64,000 nucleotides of DNA from Martelella sp. HB161492 (GCF_013184775.1 NZ_JAATVV010000008.1:1-64000); one strand, 5' to 3'. Counted from the stretch's first letter, positions 46,869 through 56,699 are shown. Notes: generated by a model from the letters alone, not told the origin. Numbers and translations: made by a program.

Positions 46869-49223
46869 ATGGCCCGAAAAGAGAGAATGAGAACAAGGCG
46901 GGTTTCTTCAGCTATTTGGCCGCTTCCGGCCAATTTCTGGGCCCGGGCGATTGCCCGCGGGCTTGCGCTCATGCTTTTGGTTCTGCTGACAGAACCATTT
47001 TTCCTGACAGAGATCGCCTGTGCGCAGAGCCATCTGAATTTCGGTGACGTGTTCAGTGACAGTCCGGTCGCCATGTTGCTGGTGGATCCCGATGATACCC
47101 GTATCCTGAAGGCGAATGATGCTGCGGCGCGGTTTTATGGTTTCAGTGTGACCACCCTCGAGACCATGTCGATCAGCGATATCAACCAGATGTCGAGCGA
47201 CCAGATCCGCGAGGAAATAAGCCGGGCAAAAGAGCTTCAGCGAAACTATTTCCTGTTCCCGCATCGCTTCGCCGACGGTACCACGAGGACAGTCCGCGTT
47301 TTCACCTGGCCGATCCAGTATGCCGGATCGACGGCGCTGCTCTCCGTGATATCCCACGCAGACGGCGAGCAGGTTACGACCCAGTCACTCAGCGACTACA
47401 CCAGCAATCTCAACAAGGCGATCATGGATCGGAGCCACGAGCTTGAGCAGACCTACAGGCTGTTCAGCCGCACGCTGGCTGTCGCGCTTATCGGTCTGCT
47501 GGTGATCATTCTTCTTCTGGCTTTCAACACCATGCGCCGGCGTCGGCTGGTCCGTGAACTTGGAAGGCAGCATCTTCTGCTCAGCGTCCTGATTGATGCC
47601 ATCCCTGACCAGATCTACTTCAAGCGCTCCGATGGCCGCTTTGTCACCTGCAACACCGCAGCCGCCGCCTTTGTCGGCATGCCGAAGGAAATGATCTCCG
47701 GCAAGACGGATACGGAGATTTTCGGCGCCAGCGCGAATGATCTGCTCCGGCGGCAGATCTTCAGCGATGTCAGCGATCAGGCGACCTTGACGAATGAAGG
47801 CGAGATCACCGGCCCGACCGGCAATCGCCTGACGCTGGAAATGATCAAGTCCGCCGTGATCGACCCTGACGGCAACCGGCTCGGCTCGGTCTCGGTGTGG
47901 CGCGATGTCACGGAACGGCGGCGCACCGAAGAACGGATCGAGACGCTTGCCTATTACGACCCGCTGACCGGGCTTGCGAACCGGGCACGGGCCTATGACG
48001 CCATCACCGCCTACCTCAAGAGCCCGGAACACAAGCGTGGCTTTGCGGCCCTCATCCTGTTCGACCTCGACAATTTCGCCGCGCTCAACTCGATCTTCGG
48101 CCATGACGTCGGGGACGGGCTGCTTTGCACGGTTGCCAGCCGGCTGTCGGGTAACATCTCTGCCAGCAGCATGGTCGCACGTATTTCCAGCGATGAATTT
48201 GTATTGCTGCTGACCGGGCTCGGCCCTGACGAAGCGGTGGCGCGCGGCCGCACGGCGGAGGAATTGCAGCGCCTTCATGCCGCCGTCAGCGCCTCCGCCA
48301 TGGTGCGCTCGCGTCACATAACGCCTAGTTCAAGCGCGGGCGTCATTCTTTTCGGCCGCGAACGCACGAGCGTTGACGACCTGTTGCGGCGCGCCGATCT
48401 AGCACTGCACAGCGCCAAGGAACGCGGCCGCGGCCAGATGGCCTGGTTCCAGACGGATATGGTCAACGATCTCGTTGAGCGTTTCGATATCGAACGGGAT
48501 CTGCAGAACGCACTGCTGCACGACCGGTTCCGGATCTATCTTCAGCCGAAGGTTTCGACCGCCTTTTCCGGGAACTATTATGAGGCATTGCTCAGGCTCG
48601 AGCACCCAAGCCGCGGCATTATCGGGCCCGATCATTTCATCGGCATTGCCGAAAGCACCGGCATGATCCTCGCCATCGGCGCCTGGGTTCTTGACCAGAG
48701 CGTCCGGCTGCTGCGCGCCAATCCCGACATCCATCTGTCCGTCAATGTTTCCGTCCAGCAGCTGCTGCAGGATAATTTCGTCGAGCGGCTGGAGCGACTG
48801 ATCGCCACCTATCGTTTTGATCCGGCGCATCTGACGCTGGAAATGACCGAAACGCTTGTCATCGCCAATTTCGAAATGGTGTCAGCACGGCTGAAGCAGG
48901 TTCGCGCGCTGGGCATCCGCCTGTCTATCGATGATTTCGGCACCGGCTATTCCGCGCTTATCTATCTGAAGCGGCTGCCGATCGACGAACTGAAAATCGA
49001 CCGCAGCTTTGTTGCCGGCGTTCCGGGCGACACCAGCGACACCTCTCTTGTCGAATTCATCGTTGCCGTGGCCCGCCATCTGCATCTGACACTGGTCGCC
49101 GAGGGCGTCGAGAACGAAGAACAGGAGGTCTGGCTGCACGAACGGGGATGCGAATTCCTGCAGGGCTATCGCTACAGCGAACCAAAGCCCGTTGAGCATT
49201 TTCTCGGCCCTGCTGCGATCTGA
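46869..49223 (+). CDS. Membrane PAS-PAS-GGDEF-EAL protein, probable cyclic-di-GMP phosphodiesterase
   Basis: A 784-aa protein. An N-terminal signal anchor (about residues 28-48) leads to a PAS-like domain (about 50-160) and a second membrane segment (LAVALIGLLVIILLLAF, near 200), so the first PAS domain is predicted periplasmic. A cytosolic PAS (about 235-350) precedes a GGDEF domain whose signature is SSDEF, expected to be catalytically dead, and an EAL domain with EALLR, SVNVS, EMTET, DDFGTG, KID, EGVEN and QGY, all the known catalytic residues. So it most likely hydrolyses c-di-GMP and is gated by GTP or a periplasmic signal. Start uncertain: ATG without a clear ribosome binding site; TTG 46845 and ATG 46887 are alternatives. 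Confidence 0.85.
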   Translation: MARKERMRTRRVSSAIWPLPANFWARAIARGLALMLLVLLTEPFFLTEIACAQSHLNFGDVFSDSPVAMLLVDPDDTRILKANDAAARFYGFSVTTLETMSISDINQMSSDQIREEISRAKELQRNYFLFPHRFADGTTRTVRVFTWPIQYAGSTALLSVISHADGEQVTTQSLSDYTSNLNKAIMDRSHELEQTYRLFSRTLAVALIGLLVIILLLAFNTMRRRRLVRELGRQHLLLSVLIDAIPDQIYFKRSDGRFVTCNTAAAAFVGMPKEMISGKTDTEIFGASANDLLRRQIFSDVSDQATLTNEGEITGPTGNRLTLEMIKSAVIDPDGNRLGSVSVWRDVTERRRTEERIETLAYYDPLTGLANRARAYDAITAYLKSPEHKRGFAALILFDLDNFAALNSIFGHDVGDGLLCTVASRLSGNISASSMVARISSDEFVLLLTGLGPDEAVARGRTAEELQRLHAAVSASAMVRSRHITPSSSAGVILFGRERTSVDDLLRRADLALHSAKERGRGQMAWFQTDMVNDLVERFDIERDLQNALLHDRFRIYLQPKVSTAFSGNYYEALLRLEHPSRGIIGPDHFIGIAESTGMILAIGAWVLDQSVRLLRANPDIHLSVNVSVQQLLQDNFVERLERLIATYRFDPAHLTLEMTETLVIANFEMVSARLKQVRALGIRLSIDDFGTGYSALIYLKRLPIDELKIDRSFVAGVPGDTSDTSLVEFIVAVARHLHLTLVAEGVENEEQEVWLHERGCEFLQGYRYSEPKPVEHFLGPAAI

Positions 49224-49323
49224 AACAGAGATCGGCGCTGCAGACATTGTCGAGCGGCATGAACCTGTTGCATCCTGCCCACATCACAGCCTGTCAGAAT
49301 CACCCCCATCGGAAGCCATGCCC

Positions 49324-49941
49324 ATGAAAGCGCTCCTGCTCGTCGACATTCAGAACGGTTTCTGCCCCGGCGGCAATCTCGCGGTTGAAGACGGTAATGC
49401 CGTCGTCACGGTCGCAAACCATCTGATTGAAAAAGGTGACTACGATCTCGTCATCGCCTCGCAGGACTGGCATCCGCCGGGCCACGGTTCCTTCGCCTCC
49501 GCCCATCCGGGCAAAGCCCCCTTCGATATGGGTGAACTGGCCGGCAAACCTCAGGTCATGTGGCCGGATCATTGCATCCAGAACACGCCCGATGCCGCGT
49601 TTCACCCGGACCTCAGGACAGATGCGATCGATTATGTCCAGCGCAAGGGCATGGATCCGATGGTCGATTCCTATTCGGCCTTTCGTGACAATGACCGCAG
49701 TGCCAGGACCGGCCTCGATGACTGGATGCGCGCGCAAGATATCGATACGCTCGATGTGATGGGCCTTGCGACAGATTTCTGCGTCAAGTTCACCGCGCTC
49801 GACGCCCGCGAGATGCTGCCCGGCGTCACGGTACGGCTCATCGCCGATGGCTGCCGCGGCATCAGTGCCGACGGTGTTGCAGAGGCGCTCACCGCGCTGC
49901 GTCAGGCCGGTATCGCGGTGATTGACAGCAAGGATGCCTGA
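49324..49941 (+). CDS. pncA: Nicotinamidase
   Basis: A 205-aa isochorismatase-fold hydrolase converting nicotinamide to nicotinic acid for NAD salvage. The catalytic triad is Asp8, Lys108 and Cys153 (within TDFCVKFTALDA), and the metal ligands are Asp48, His50 and His54 in SQDWHPPGHGSF. The start is the ATG with GGAAG 8 bases upstream; an ATG two codons earlier is too close. It converges with the DUF2164 gene with 4 bases between. Confidence 0.93.
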   Translation: MKALLLVDIQNGFCPGGNLAVEDGNAVVTVANHLIEKGDYDLVIASQDWHPPGHGSFASAHPGKAPFDMGELAGKPQVMWPDHCIQNTPDAAFHPDLRTDAIDYVQRKGMDPMVDSYSAFRDNDRSARTGLDDWMRAQDIDTLDVMGLATDFCVKFTALDAREMLPGVTVRLIADGCRGISADGVAEALTALRQAGIAVIDSKDA

Positions 49942-49945
49942 ATTT

Positions 49946-50182
49946 TCAGACCGGTTTTTCAAGCAGCAGGATCTGATCGGCCAGATCGTCCAGCCGGCTC
50001 ATCAGCACGCCATGCGCATCGCGCAGGCCCTGATTGTAGAAAAGCGGCCCGAATTCGGTGCAGAGGAAATCGAAAAACAATTCAGCCTGCAACTGCCCGG
50101 TCTCGCATTCCAGTTCGCTTTCAAGATAATCGCGCAACCGGGCGGCAAAGGCCGTTTTTTCTGCGCGCGAAAATTCAATCAT
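49946..50182 (-). CDS. DUF2164 family protein
   Basis: A 78-aa small acidic, helical protein that fits the DUF2164 family: LRDYLESELECETGQLQAEL, with FFDFLCTEFGPLFYNQGLRDA. No function is known. The start codon ATG is supported by AGGA upstream on the minus strand. It is a single gene between pncA and azlC. Confidence 0.8.
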   Translation of the reverse strand: MIEFSRAEKTAFAARLRDYLESELECETGQLQAELFFDFLCTEFGPLFYNQGLRDAHGVLMSRLDDLADQILLLEKPV

Positions 50183-50277
50183 GATACCTGTCCTTCATTA
50201 ATGGGTCGATCAACAATTCTCGTTTGAATTCCGGTCACGACCATTTCATGATCCGCCCTTCACGTGAAAGAAGACAA

Positions 50278-50976
50278 ATGCATAAAGACGGATTTCTGAC
50301 CGGGCTTAAGGATGGCCTTGTCCCCTCACTCTCGGCCGCGCCCTTCGGTGTCCTGTTCGGCGCCGTGGCTGTTGCGCAGGGTCAGACGGTTTTCGAAACG
50401 GCGCTCATGAGCATAACCATCTTCGCCGGCGCCAGCCAGCTGGTCGGCGTCGAACTGTTCGGCCATCGCGTCGCGGCCTGGATCATCATTCTCTCCATCG
50501 TGGCCGTCAATTTCCGCCACGTGCTCTATTCTGCCGCCATGACCCCGGCGATCACCCATTTCAGCCTGCCGGAAAAGGCAATCGCCTTCTTCCTGATGAC
50601 AGATCCGCAATTTGCCGAAACGCTGAAGCGTCATGAAAACGGCCATGGCGTCAGTTTTGTCTGGTATCTCGGTGTCGGCCTCTGCCTTTATGGTTTCTGG
50701 AATGTCATGACGCTGATCGGCGCAACCCTTGGCGGCTTCATCGACGATCCGGCAGCCCTTGGCCTCGATATCCTGCTGCCGATCTACTTCCTCAGCCTCG
50801 TGATCGGCTTCAGGAAACGTGATAACTTTCTGCCGGTCGTCCTCGTCTCCGCCCTTGGCTCCGTCATCGCCTATGCCACGATCGGCTCTCCCTGGCATGT
50901 CAGTATCGGCGCTCTGGCCGGTATCGCGCTCGCTGCCGCCCTGCCTCCGAAAACCAACAAGGAGGCGAGCGCATGA
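50278..50976 (+). CDS. azlC: Branched-chain amino acid permease AzlC family
   Basis: A 232-aa inner-membrane protein with about six membrane segments, the large subunit of AzlCD exporters that pump out branched-chain or other amino acids. Core SLSAAPFGVLFGAVAVAQG and FAGASQLVGVELFG are typical. The stop overlaps the azlD start (ATGA). The Met chosen (MHKDGFLTGL) has a modest GAAAGAAG site; upstream alternatives extend by up to 18 residues. Confidence 0.9.
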   Translation: MHKDGFLTGLKDGLVPSLSAAPFGVLFGAVAVAQGQTVFETALMSITIFAGASQLVGVELFGHRVAAWIIILSIVAVNFRHVLYSAAMTPAITHFSLPEKAIAFFLMTDPQFAETLKRHENGHGVSFVWYLGVGLCLYGFWNVMTLIGATLGGFIDDPAALGLDILLPIYFLSLVIGFRKRDNFLPVVLVSALGSVIAYATIGSPWHVSIGALAGIALAAALPPKTNKEASA

Positions 50977-51290
50977 ACAGCTTTACCGATCAGCACATGA
51001 TCATCGTGATCCTGCTTGCCGCCGTTGCCACCTATCTCACCCGCATTGCCGGCTACGTGCTGCTGTCGGTCATGACCGATATACCGCCGCGCGCCGAAGC
51101 GGCTCTCAATGCCATTCCGGCTGCGGTGCTGACCACGCTGGTTGCGCCCGCCTTCTATTCCGGCGGCTGGGAGGCGAAGATTGCGATTGCGGCCGCACTC
51201 GTGACCGGTCTCAGATTCGCCTCACCGCTGCCGATGATTGGCGTCGGCTGGTCGCTGGTCATGATCCTGCGCTATTTTGTGATTGCCTGA
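50973..51290 (+). CDS. azlD: AzlD family transport subunit
   Basis: A 105-aa small membrane protein with three to four hydrophobic segments; the partner of AzlC. LAAVATYLTRIAGYVLLSVM and the PPRAEAALNAIPAAVLTTLV block are family hallmarks. It begins 4 bases inside azlC, so both are translated together. The gene ends 34 bases before the convergent aminopeptidase stop. Confidence 0.92.
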   Translation: MNSFTDQHMIIVILLAAVATYLTRIAGYVLLSVMTDIPPRAEAALNAIPAAVLTTLVAPAFYSGGWEAKIAIAAALVTGLRFASPLPMIGVGWSLVMILRYFVIA

Positions 51291-51324
51291 TTCTTCATAA
51301 GATCACAGCCTTTGGCGGATCTTT

Positions 51325-53157
51325 CTATGTCAGCGGACGGGTTGCGGCCTCAAGCCAGGCCCGTTCGGCAGCATCGGCGACAAGCGGAGAAAGCCGCTCA
51401 CGCACCTCGCCATGATAGGCATCCAGCCAGACAAGTTCCTCACGCGTCAGCAGGGCGGTATCGATCAGGCGGGCATCGATCGGGCACCAGGTCAGCGTTT
51501 CGAAGCCAAGCATCGGCCGGTCGCCGCCGTCAACAGGAGTGGCTTCGGTCACCACCAGCAGGTTTTCGATGCGGATGCCGAAGCTGCCGGGCAGATAATA
51601 GCCGGGCTCATTGGAAATGATCATCCCCGGCTCCAGCACGGCACCGCCTGCGCGGGAAATACGCTGCGGACCTTCATGGACGGACAGATAGGAGCCAACG
51701 CCGTGGCCGGTGCCATGACCGTAATCGGCGCCCGCCTTCCAGAGCGCGATGCGCGCCAGCGGATCAATATCCTGGCCGCGGGTGCCGACCGGAAAGCGCG
51801 CCGCCGAGATCGCGATCATGCCCTTGAGGACAAGCGTGAAGAAGCGTCTCTGCTCGGCCGGCACCGTACCGATGGCAAATGTCCGGGTAATATCGGTGGT
51901 GCCGTTCTGATATTGCCCACCCGAATCGACCAGATACATCTCGCCAGCATTCAACATACGGTTGGTATCGGTTGTCACCCTGTAATGAATGATGGCAGCA
52001 TTCGGCCCGGCGCCGGAAATCGTTTCGAAGGAAATATCCTTCAGCGGGTTCTGCATGCGGTCACCCGTTCTGCGACGGGCATCCTCCAGCGCCTCGGCGA
52101 CGTCGATCTCACTGACACTGCCGGGCTCCTGACAATCCAGCCAATGCAGGAAGGAGACCATGGCCGCGCCATCCTGGAGATGGGCCTGACGGGAGCCGGA
52201 AAGCTCGGCAGCATTCTTGATCGCCCGTGCCAGCACGACCGGATCGGCCTGCCCGCTCCAGTGCCCTCCGGCCGCCTCGATCAGGCGGACCACAGCGAAA
52301 GGTGCCTGCGCCGGATCAAGCAGGATCATGGCCCCGGCGCGCGCCAGATCAGTAACGGCGGGCCCGAAATCTGCCGGTTCGGCAAGATCGGCAAGCCGGG
52401 CAAGGTCGGCACGCACCGGATCATCAATCTTGTCGGAATCAATGAAGATCATCGCCCCGCCGTCCCTGCGAATGATCGCGCGCGACAGCGGCGACGGTGT
52501 GTGAGCGACATCAAGGCCGCGAATGTTGAAAAGCCAGGCAACGGCCGTCGGATCGCTCACCAGCAAAGCATCGGCATTCTTGCCTGAAAGCATCGATGCA
52601 AGGCTGCCTAGCTTTTCGGAAGCTTTCTGACCGGCCAGATGATCCGGCTGGATCGAGATTTTCCCCTTCGGTTCAGCCGGGCGGTCGGACCAGATGCGAT
52701 CGACCGGATTATCCTCGACAAGAACCAGTTCGCCGCCAAATCCTGACAGCGCCTGCTTCAGCTGTTCGATTTCTTTCAGCGTATGCAGCCAGGGATCAAT
52801 GCCGAGTTTCAGCCCCTTCGGTCTGCGCCCTGCCAGAAACACATGCGGCGGTTCTCCGACAAGGTCACCGCCAGACATGAGCGCCGGATCCACCTGTGCG
52901 GCAAGCTGGGTGGTATAGCGCCCGTCAACGAAGACAACGGCTTCTTTTTCCATGATCAGCGCGATACCTGCCGAACCGGTAAAGCCGGTCAGAAAGGCAA
53001 GCCGCTCGGCGGAAGGCGGCAGATATTCGCCCTGATATTCATCGGCATGCGGCACCAGAAAGGCATTGATCCCGAGTTTCGGGAAAAGTGCGCGCAGGGC
53101 CGCAATGCGCGGCGCGGCCTGCTCAGGACGGGACACGACTTCGAAGGACTGGAACAT
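51325..53157 (-). CDS. Xaa-Pro aminopeptidase (M24B, aminopeptidase P)
   Basis: A 610-aa metallopeptidase. Two creatinase-like N-terminal domains (about 1-300) precede the pita-bread catalytic domain, with metal ligands in VDSGGQYQNGTTDITRTF (two Asp), GTGHGVGSYLSVHEGP (His), ISNEPGYY (Glu) and RIENLLVV (Glu). It removes N-terminal residues before Pro. The three-domain long form is usual for rhizobia and eukaryotes. The start MFQSFEV was preferred to a Met five residues upstream on recollection of related proteins. Confidence 0.93.
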   Translation of the reverse strand: MFQSFEVVSRPEQAAPRIAALRALFPKLGINAFLVPHADEYQGEYLPPSAERLAFLTGFTGSAGIALIMEKEAVVFVDGRYTTQLAAQVDPALMSGGDLVGEPPHVFLAGRRPKGLKLGIDPWLHTLKEIEQLKQALSGFGGELVLVEDNPVDRIWSDRPAEPKGKISIQPDHLAGQKASEKLGSLASMLSGKNADALLVSDPTAVAWLFNIRGLDVAHTPSPLSRAIIRRDGGAMIFIDSDKIDDPVRADLARLADLAEPADFGPAVTDLARAGAMILLDPAQAPFAVVRLIEAAGGHWSGQADPVVLARAIKNAAELSGSRQAHLQDGAAMVSFLHWLDCQEPGSVSEIDVAEALEDARRRTGDRMQNPLKDISFETISGAGPNAAIIHYRVTTDTNRMLNAGEMYLVDSGGQYQNGTTDITRTFAIGTVPAEQRRFFTLVLKGMIAISAARFPVGTRGQDIDPLARIALWKAGADYGHGTGHGVGSYLSVHEGPQRISRAGGAVLEPGMIISNEPGYYLPGSFGIRIENLLVVTEATPVDGGDRPMLGFETLTWCPIDARLIDTALLTREELVWLDAYHGEVRERLSPLVADAAERAWLEAATRPLT

Positions 53158-53390
53158 GGAACACCCGGACATTGCGCCGGATCGCGTCCTTCAAACCGGA
53201 GCGTTCCGACATGCGAAAATGCAAAGCGGCAGGCCAGAGCCTGACACGGTGTTGAAACAATATCCGCACCGGACCCGCCTCGCAAGCAATGCTGGCCGCG
53301 AAAGCGTGGCGCCCGCAGGACGGATTGCGCCATTATGTTCTGAACGAATGACAAAGAAATGCGGCAACCTGCTCAATTTCGAGGCACATC

Positions 53391-53447
53391 ATGACCAATC
53401 TTAAGGTCCGCATGACGGATCATGCGTCTGCTGCATGGCTCCCATGA
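53391..53447 (+). CDS. Possible 18-aa leader peptide
   Basis: ATG preceded by GAGG at 6 bases opens a frame MTNLKVRMTDHASAAWLP and stop. It lies in the 457-base gap 53158-53614 upstream of the 55-aa gene but before the possible -10 at 53481, so it may not be on that transcript. Chance occurrence is likely. Confidence 0.2.
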   Translation: MTNLKVRMTDHASAAWLP

Positions 53448-53614
53448 GACAGACCCCCTGCCTCGCCCAGGTTGTACGGCCTATATAGGGTTCAGTTAAT
53501 TGATCAAGACGTCGTTTGAGACGCGGAGCTGAGAAACGGGTTCAAGGCCTGCCTCGCGACGAATACAGGATCGGCAGCAAGCTGAGCGCCGATCCGGAAA
53601 CAAGGAGAGATAAA

Positions 53615-53782
53615 ATGGGTATCTTCCGTAACGCTTACAAGAACATCACCGAAGCCCGCCAGCGTCAGGCTGACCGTTATGTCAACGGCGCTCTGATGAA
53701 CCTCGACGACGCTTCGCTGACCGCGATGGGTACGTCCCGCGCCGAGCTCCGCCGCAAGGGCAGCTCTGCCTACCTCCTCTGA
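53615..53782 (+). CDS. Small DUF1127-like protein
   Basis: A 55-aa basic protein with an excellent ribosome binding site (AAGGAGA, 4-5 bases before ATG). The C-terminal part LMNLDDASLTAMGTSRAELRRKG follows the DUF1127 pattern (LDD-L--G-SRAE). Proteins of this type in alphaproteobacteria bind RNA or DNA and are growth- or stress-regulated. A terminator follows at 53884-53909, so it is an independent and probably well-expressed unit. The N-terminal frame extension upstream of 53615 is not credible. A CTATATA -10-like box lies at 53481, but the -35 is poor. Confidence 0.8.
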   Translation: MGIFRNAYKNITEARQRQADRYVNGALMNLDDASLTAMGTSRAELRRKGSSAYLL

Positions 53783-53883
53783 TGCCGGTTTCGCTGGTCC
53801 ATCCTCCCAGGACCGGCGCAAGCCAGCCAGAACGGTCTGCTTGAGCGACCCGCTCGCGGATCACGATCAGGAAACTGATCGAA

Positions 53884-53909
53884 GGCGGTGCCTCTGGCGC
53901 CGCCTTTTT
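53884..53909 (+). terminator. Rho-independent terminator after the 55-aa gene
   Basis: A 9-bp stem with one G-T pair (arms 53884-53892 and 53896-53904), 3-base loop, then TTTTT. Confidence 0.85.
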
Positions 53910-53960
53910 CGTTGCAGCCAGAATTGCCAGAGACTTTGCCAGAGACAAGGCAGGCCCTGG

Positions 53961-55616
53961 TCAGTCGGCCTTGGGAAAGAGGAGCTCGACGATATAGCCT
54001 GCATCGAAGCGGGTATCGAGCATGCCGTAGCTCGAACGCCAGCCCGATGCCAGCCTGGTTTCCAGATAGGCATCGGCAATCCGCCCGGCACCGAGGCGAT
54101 AAAGCTCCGCCGCCGCAGCAGCATGCGCCAGCTGTTCGACAAAGATCCGCGCAGCACTGGGATCAGAGCGGCAAAGCGCCATCGCTGCGCGCAGCACCTC
54201 GATGATCTTGGCGCCTGAACTGCCGAGATCGCGGCCGATCAGCCGGAATACGGCCTCAAACAGATCCGCACCGTGGTCGACGACCTTGAGCAGATCCAGC
54301 GCCATCATGTTTCCGCCGCCATCAAGAATGGCGAGTGCGGGCGCATCACGGTAATGGCGCGCCAGGACCCGGTCCTCGCTATAGCCGTTGCCGCCCATGA
54401 CCTCCATCGTCTCGGCAATGACGGCGGGCGCGAGCTTGGTGGCGAAATACCGCGTCACCGGCGTCATGACCCGTGCATAAGCGGCTTCCTCGCCACTATC
54501 CCTTGCCCGGTCGAATGATTCGGCCAGACGGAAGGAAAGGGAGCCGGCTGCGGCGACATCGAGCGCCAGATCGGCCAGAACCCTGAGCATGAGCGGCTGG
54601 GCGACAAGCGGCCGCCCCTGCACCAGGCGGGACCGGCTGGCATGCACGGCCTCGGCCAGCGCGGCGCGCATCAGTCCGCCGGCGATAACGGCCTGGTCAA
54701 GCCGCATCAGCGTCAGCATATCAAGCACCGTGCGAGACCCCTCACCCGGCCCACCGAGCAGAAAGCCGAACGCATCGGAAAATTCCATTTCCGCCACGCC
54801 GACCGATCGCATGCCGAGCAGATCCTTGATCCGCTGAAGATGCAGGCCATTCGGCTGGCCGTCATCCAGAATGCGCGGCACGATGAAGCAGCCCACCCCG
54901 GCCTCGGTCTGCGCCAGCATGATAAAGGCGTCGCTCATCGGCGCGGCGACCGACCACTTGTGGCCGCTCAGGCGATAGATCCCCTCGCCGACGCGCTCGG
55001 CACGCGTGGTCACGGCCTTCAGATCGCTGCCAACCTGTTTTTCGGCGATGGCCAGCCCCACGGTCACGGCGGATTTCTGCCCGCCGGGCCGCGTCGTCGA
55101 ATCATAGCGGCGCGTCAGTATTTTCGGTGCCCAGATGGCCCGCAATTGCGGCGAGGCCGCCAGAACGGAAACAGCAGCCGAGGTCGATGACATCGGCAGA
55201 AGATGACCGCATTCCAGCTGCGCGCTCAGGAACATCCGCACCGCCCGGATCTTGTGCGCCTTGCTGCGCGAATCGGCATCAAGCGGCGGCTCCCAAAGCG
55301 ATGAATGCAGCCCCGATGACATGGAGCGGCGCATCAATGCGTGCCAGGCAGGGTGATATTCAACACTGTCGATGCGTTCGCCCGCCGGACCATGGGTCTT
55401 CAGGATCGGTGCGTGGATATTGGCCATGCGCGCCAGTTCCTGCGCTTCCGACGAGGTCACATGGCGTCCGAGCGTCAGCAGATCATCCCTGAGCGGCTTT
55501 GACAGACTGCGCGTCAGATCGCCCAGCAGCGGATCCGACTGATAGGCATTGATGCCCGTAAACGGCCTCGGCTGATTGAGTTGACTATATATCGTGTCAG
55601 ACCGGCTTGGCGTCAT
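53961..55616 (-). CDS. AidB-like acyl-CoA dehydrogenase
   Basis: A 551-aa flavoprotein with the three acyl-CoA dehydrogenase domains. FAD-binding elements include TSTSAAVSVL and the central WSVAAPMSDAFIMLAQTEAG; the C-terminal domain has EVMGGNGYSEDRVLARHYRDA. The long C-terminal extension and length match AidB, linked in E. coli to the adaptive response to alkylation, rather than ordinary beta-oxidation enzymes. No catalytic Glu position was verified. It is divergent from pyrB across a 141-base gap. Confidence 0.85.
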   Translation of the reverse strand: MTPSRSDTIYSQLNQPRPFTGINAYQSDPLLGDLTRSLSKPLRDDLLTLGRHVTSSEAQELARMANIHAPILKTHGPAGERIDSVEYHPAWHALMRRSMSSGLHSSLWEPPLDADSRSKAHKIRAVRMFLSAQLECGHLLPMSSTSAAVSVLAASPQLRAIWAPKILTRRYDSTTRPGGQKSAVTVGLAIAEKQVGSDLKAVTTRAERVGEGIYRLSGHKWSVAAPMSDAFIMLAQTEAGVGCFIVPRILDDGQPNGLHLQRIKDLLGMRSVGVAEMEFSDAFGFLLGGPGEGSRTVLDMLTLMRLDQAVIAGGLMRAALAEAVHASRSRLVQGRPLVAQPLMLRVLADLALDVAAAGSLSFRLAESFDRARDSGEEAAYARVMTPVTRYFATKLAPAVIAETMEVMGGNGYSEDRVLARHYRDAPALAILDGGGNMMALDLLKVVDHGADLFEAVFRLIGRDLGSSGAKIIEVLRAAMALCRSDPSAARIFVEQLAHAAAAAELYRLGAGRIADAYLETRLASGWRSSYGMLDTRFDAGYIVELLFPKAD

Positions 55617-55699
55617 TCGGATCACTTCTCTTCTCTTCGGCAGCAGTTGGCACGCCGGGACGTGCCATGTCAAACCCGGGTAACAATGCGATCAGGCGC

Positions 55700-55728
55700 T
55701 TGCAGGGTGGACGCACAGCCATTATAGA
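55700..55728 (+). promoter_or_regulatory. Promoter of the pyrBC operon
   Basis: TTGCAG, a 17-base spacer and TATAGA lie just before pyrB, predicting a transcript start about 23 bases before the ATG. There is no room for a long leader, so PyrR- or attenuation-type control of pyrB is not seen. Confidence 0.6.
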
Positions 55729-55757
55729 CCGCAAGACCCCATACGGAGGAAAGCTTT

Positions 55758-56699
55758 ATGGTCTTCTTTCCCCATCGCCATCTGATCGGCATTCAGGGCC
55801 TTTCCCCTGTCGATATCGAAACCCTTCTCGACAAGGCCGAAGAGGCAATCAAGCTCAATCGCGCCCGCGAGAAGAAAACATCTACCTTGCGCGGCCTCAC
55901 CCAGATCAATCTGTTCTTTGAGGCTTCGACCCGAACCCAGGCATCGTTTGAACTGGCGGGAAAACGGCTCGGCGCCGATGTCATGAATATGTCGGTCGGC
56001 AATTCATCCGTCAAAAAGGGTGAAACGCTGATCGATACCGCCATGACGCTGAACGCCATGCACCCGGATGTTCTGGTGATCCGCCATTCCTCGGCAGGCG
56101 CTGCAGCGCTTCTGTCGCGCAAGGTCGCCTGCTCGGTGGTCAATGCCGGCGACGGTGCCCACGAGCACCCGACTCAGGCATTGCTCGACGCGCTGACGAT
56201 CCGCCGCGCCAAGGGCCGCCTCGACAATATCATCGTGGCAATCTGCGGCGACATTCTCCACTCGCGTGTCGCGCGCTCCAACATCATTCTGCTGAACACG
56301 ATGGGCGCACGCGTCCGCGTTGTCGGACCGGCGACATTGCTGCCCGCCGGCATGCGCGACATGAGCGTCGAAGTGTTCGACACAATGGAAGAAGGACTGA
56401 AGGGCGCCGATGTCGTGATGATGCTGCGCCTGCAGCGCGAGCGCATGGCCGGTTCCTTCGTGCCTTCGGTGCGGGAATATTTCCGCTTCTGGGGACTGGA
56501 CGCCGAAAAGCTGAAAGCCGCCAAGGAAGACGCACTGGTGATGCATCCCGGCCCGATGAACCGCGGCGTCGAAATCGCCACCGATGTTGCCGACGGTCCG
56601 CAGAGCGTGATCGAAAAGCAGGTGGAAATGGGCGTTGCCGTGCGCATGGCGGTGATGGAAACACTGATGCTGTCTGAAAACGGAGGGCCGCGCCCATGA
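55758..56699 (+). CDS. pyrB: Aspartate carbamoyltransferase catalytic chain
   Basis: A 313-aa enzyme forming N-carbamoyl-aspartate in pyrimidine synthesis. Carbamoyl-phosphate binding STRT is within [16 protein letters not shown], and HPTQALLD is the second signature. A strong GGAGGAAAG ribosome binding site precedes the ATG. The last 4 bases overlap pyrC (ATGA), which fits the known complex of PyrB with a non-catalytic PyrC in pseudomonads. Confidence 0.96.
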   Translation: MVFFPHRHLIGIQGLSPVDIETLLDKAEEAIKLNRAREKKTSTLRGLTQINLFFEASTRTQASFELAGKRLGADVMNMSVGNSSVKKGETLIDTAMTLNAMHPDVLVIRHSSAGAAALLSRKVACSVVNAGDGAHEHPTQALLDALTIRRAKGRLDNIIVAICGDILHSRVARSNIILLNTMGARVRVVGPATLLPAGMRDMSVEVFDTMEEGLKGADVVMMLRLQRERMAGSFVPSVREYFRFWGLDAEKLKAAKEDALVMHPGPMNRGVEIATDVADGPQSVIEKQVEMGVAVRMAVMETLMLSENGGPRP

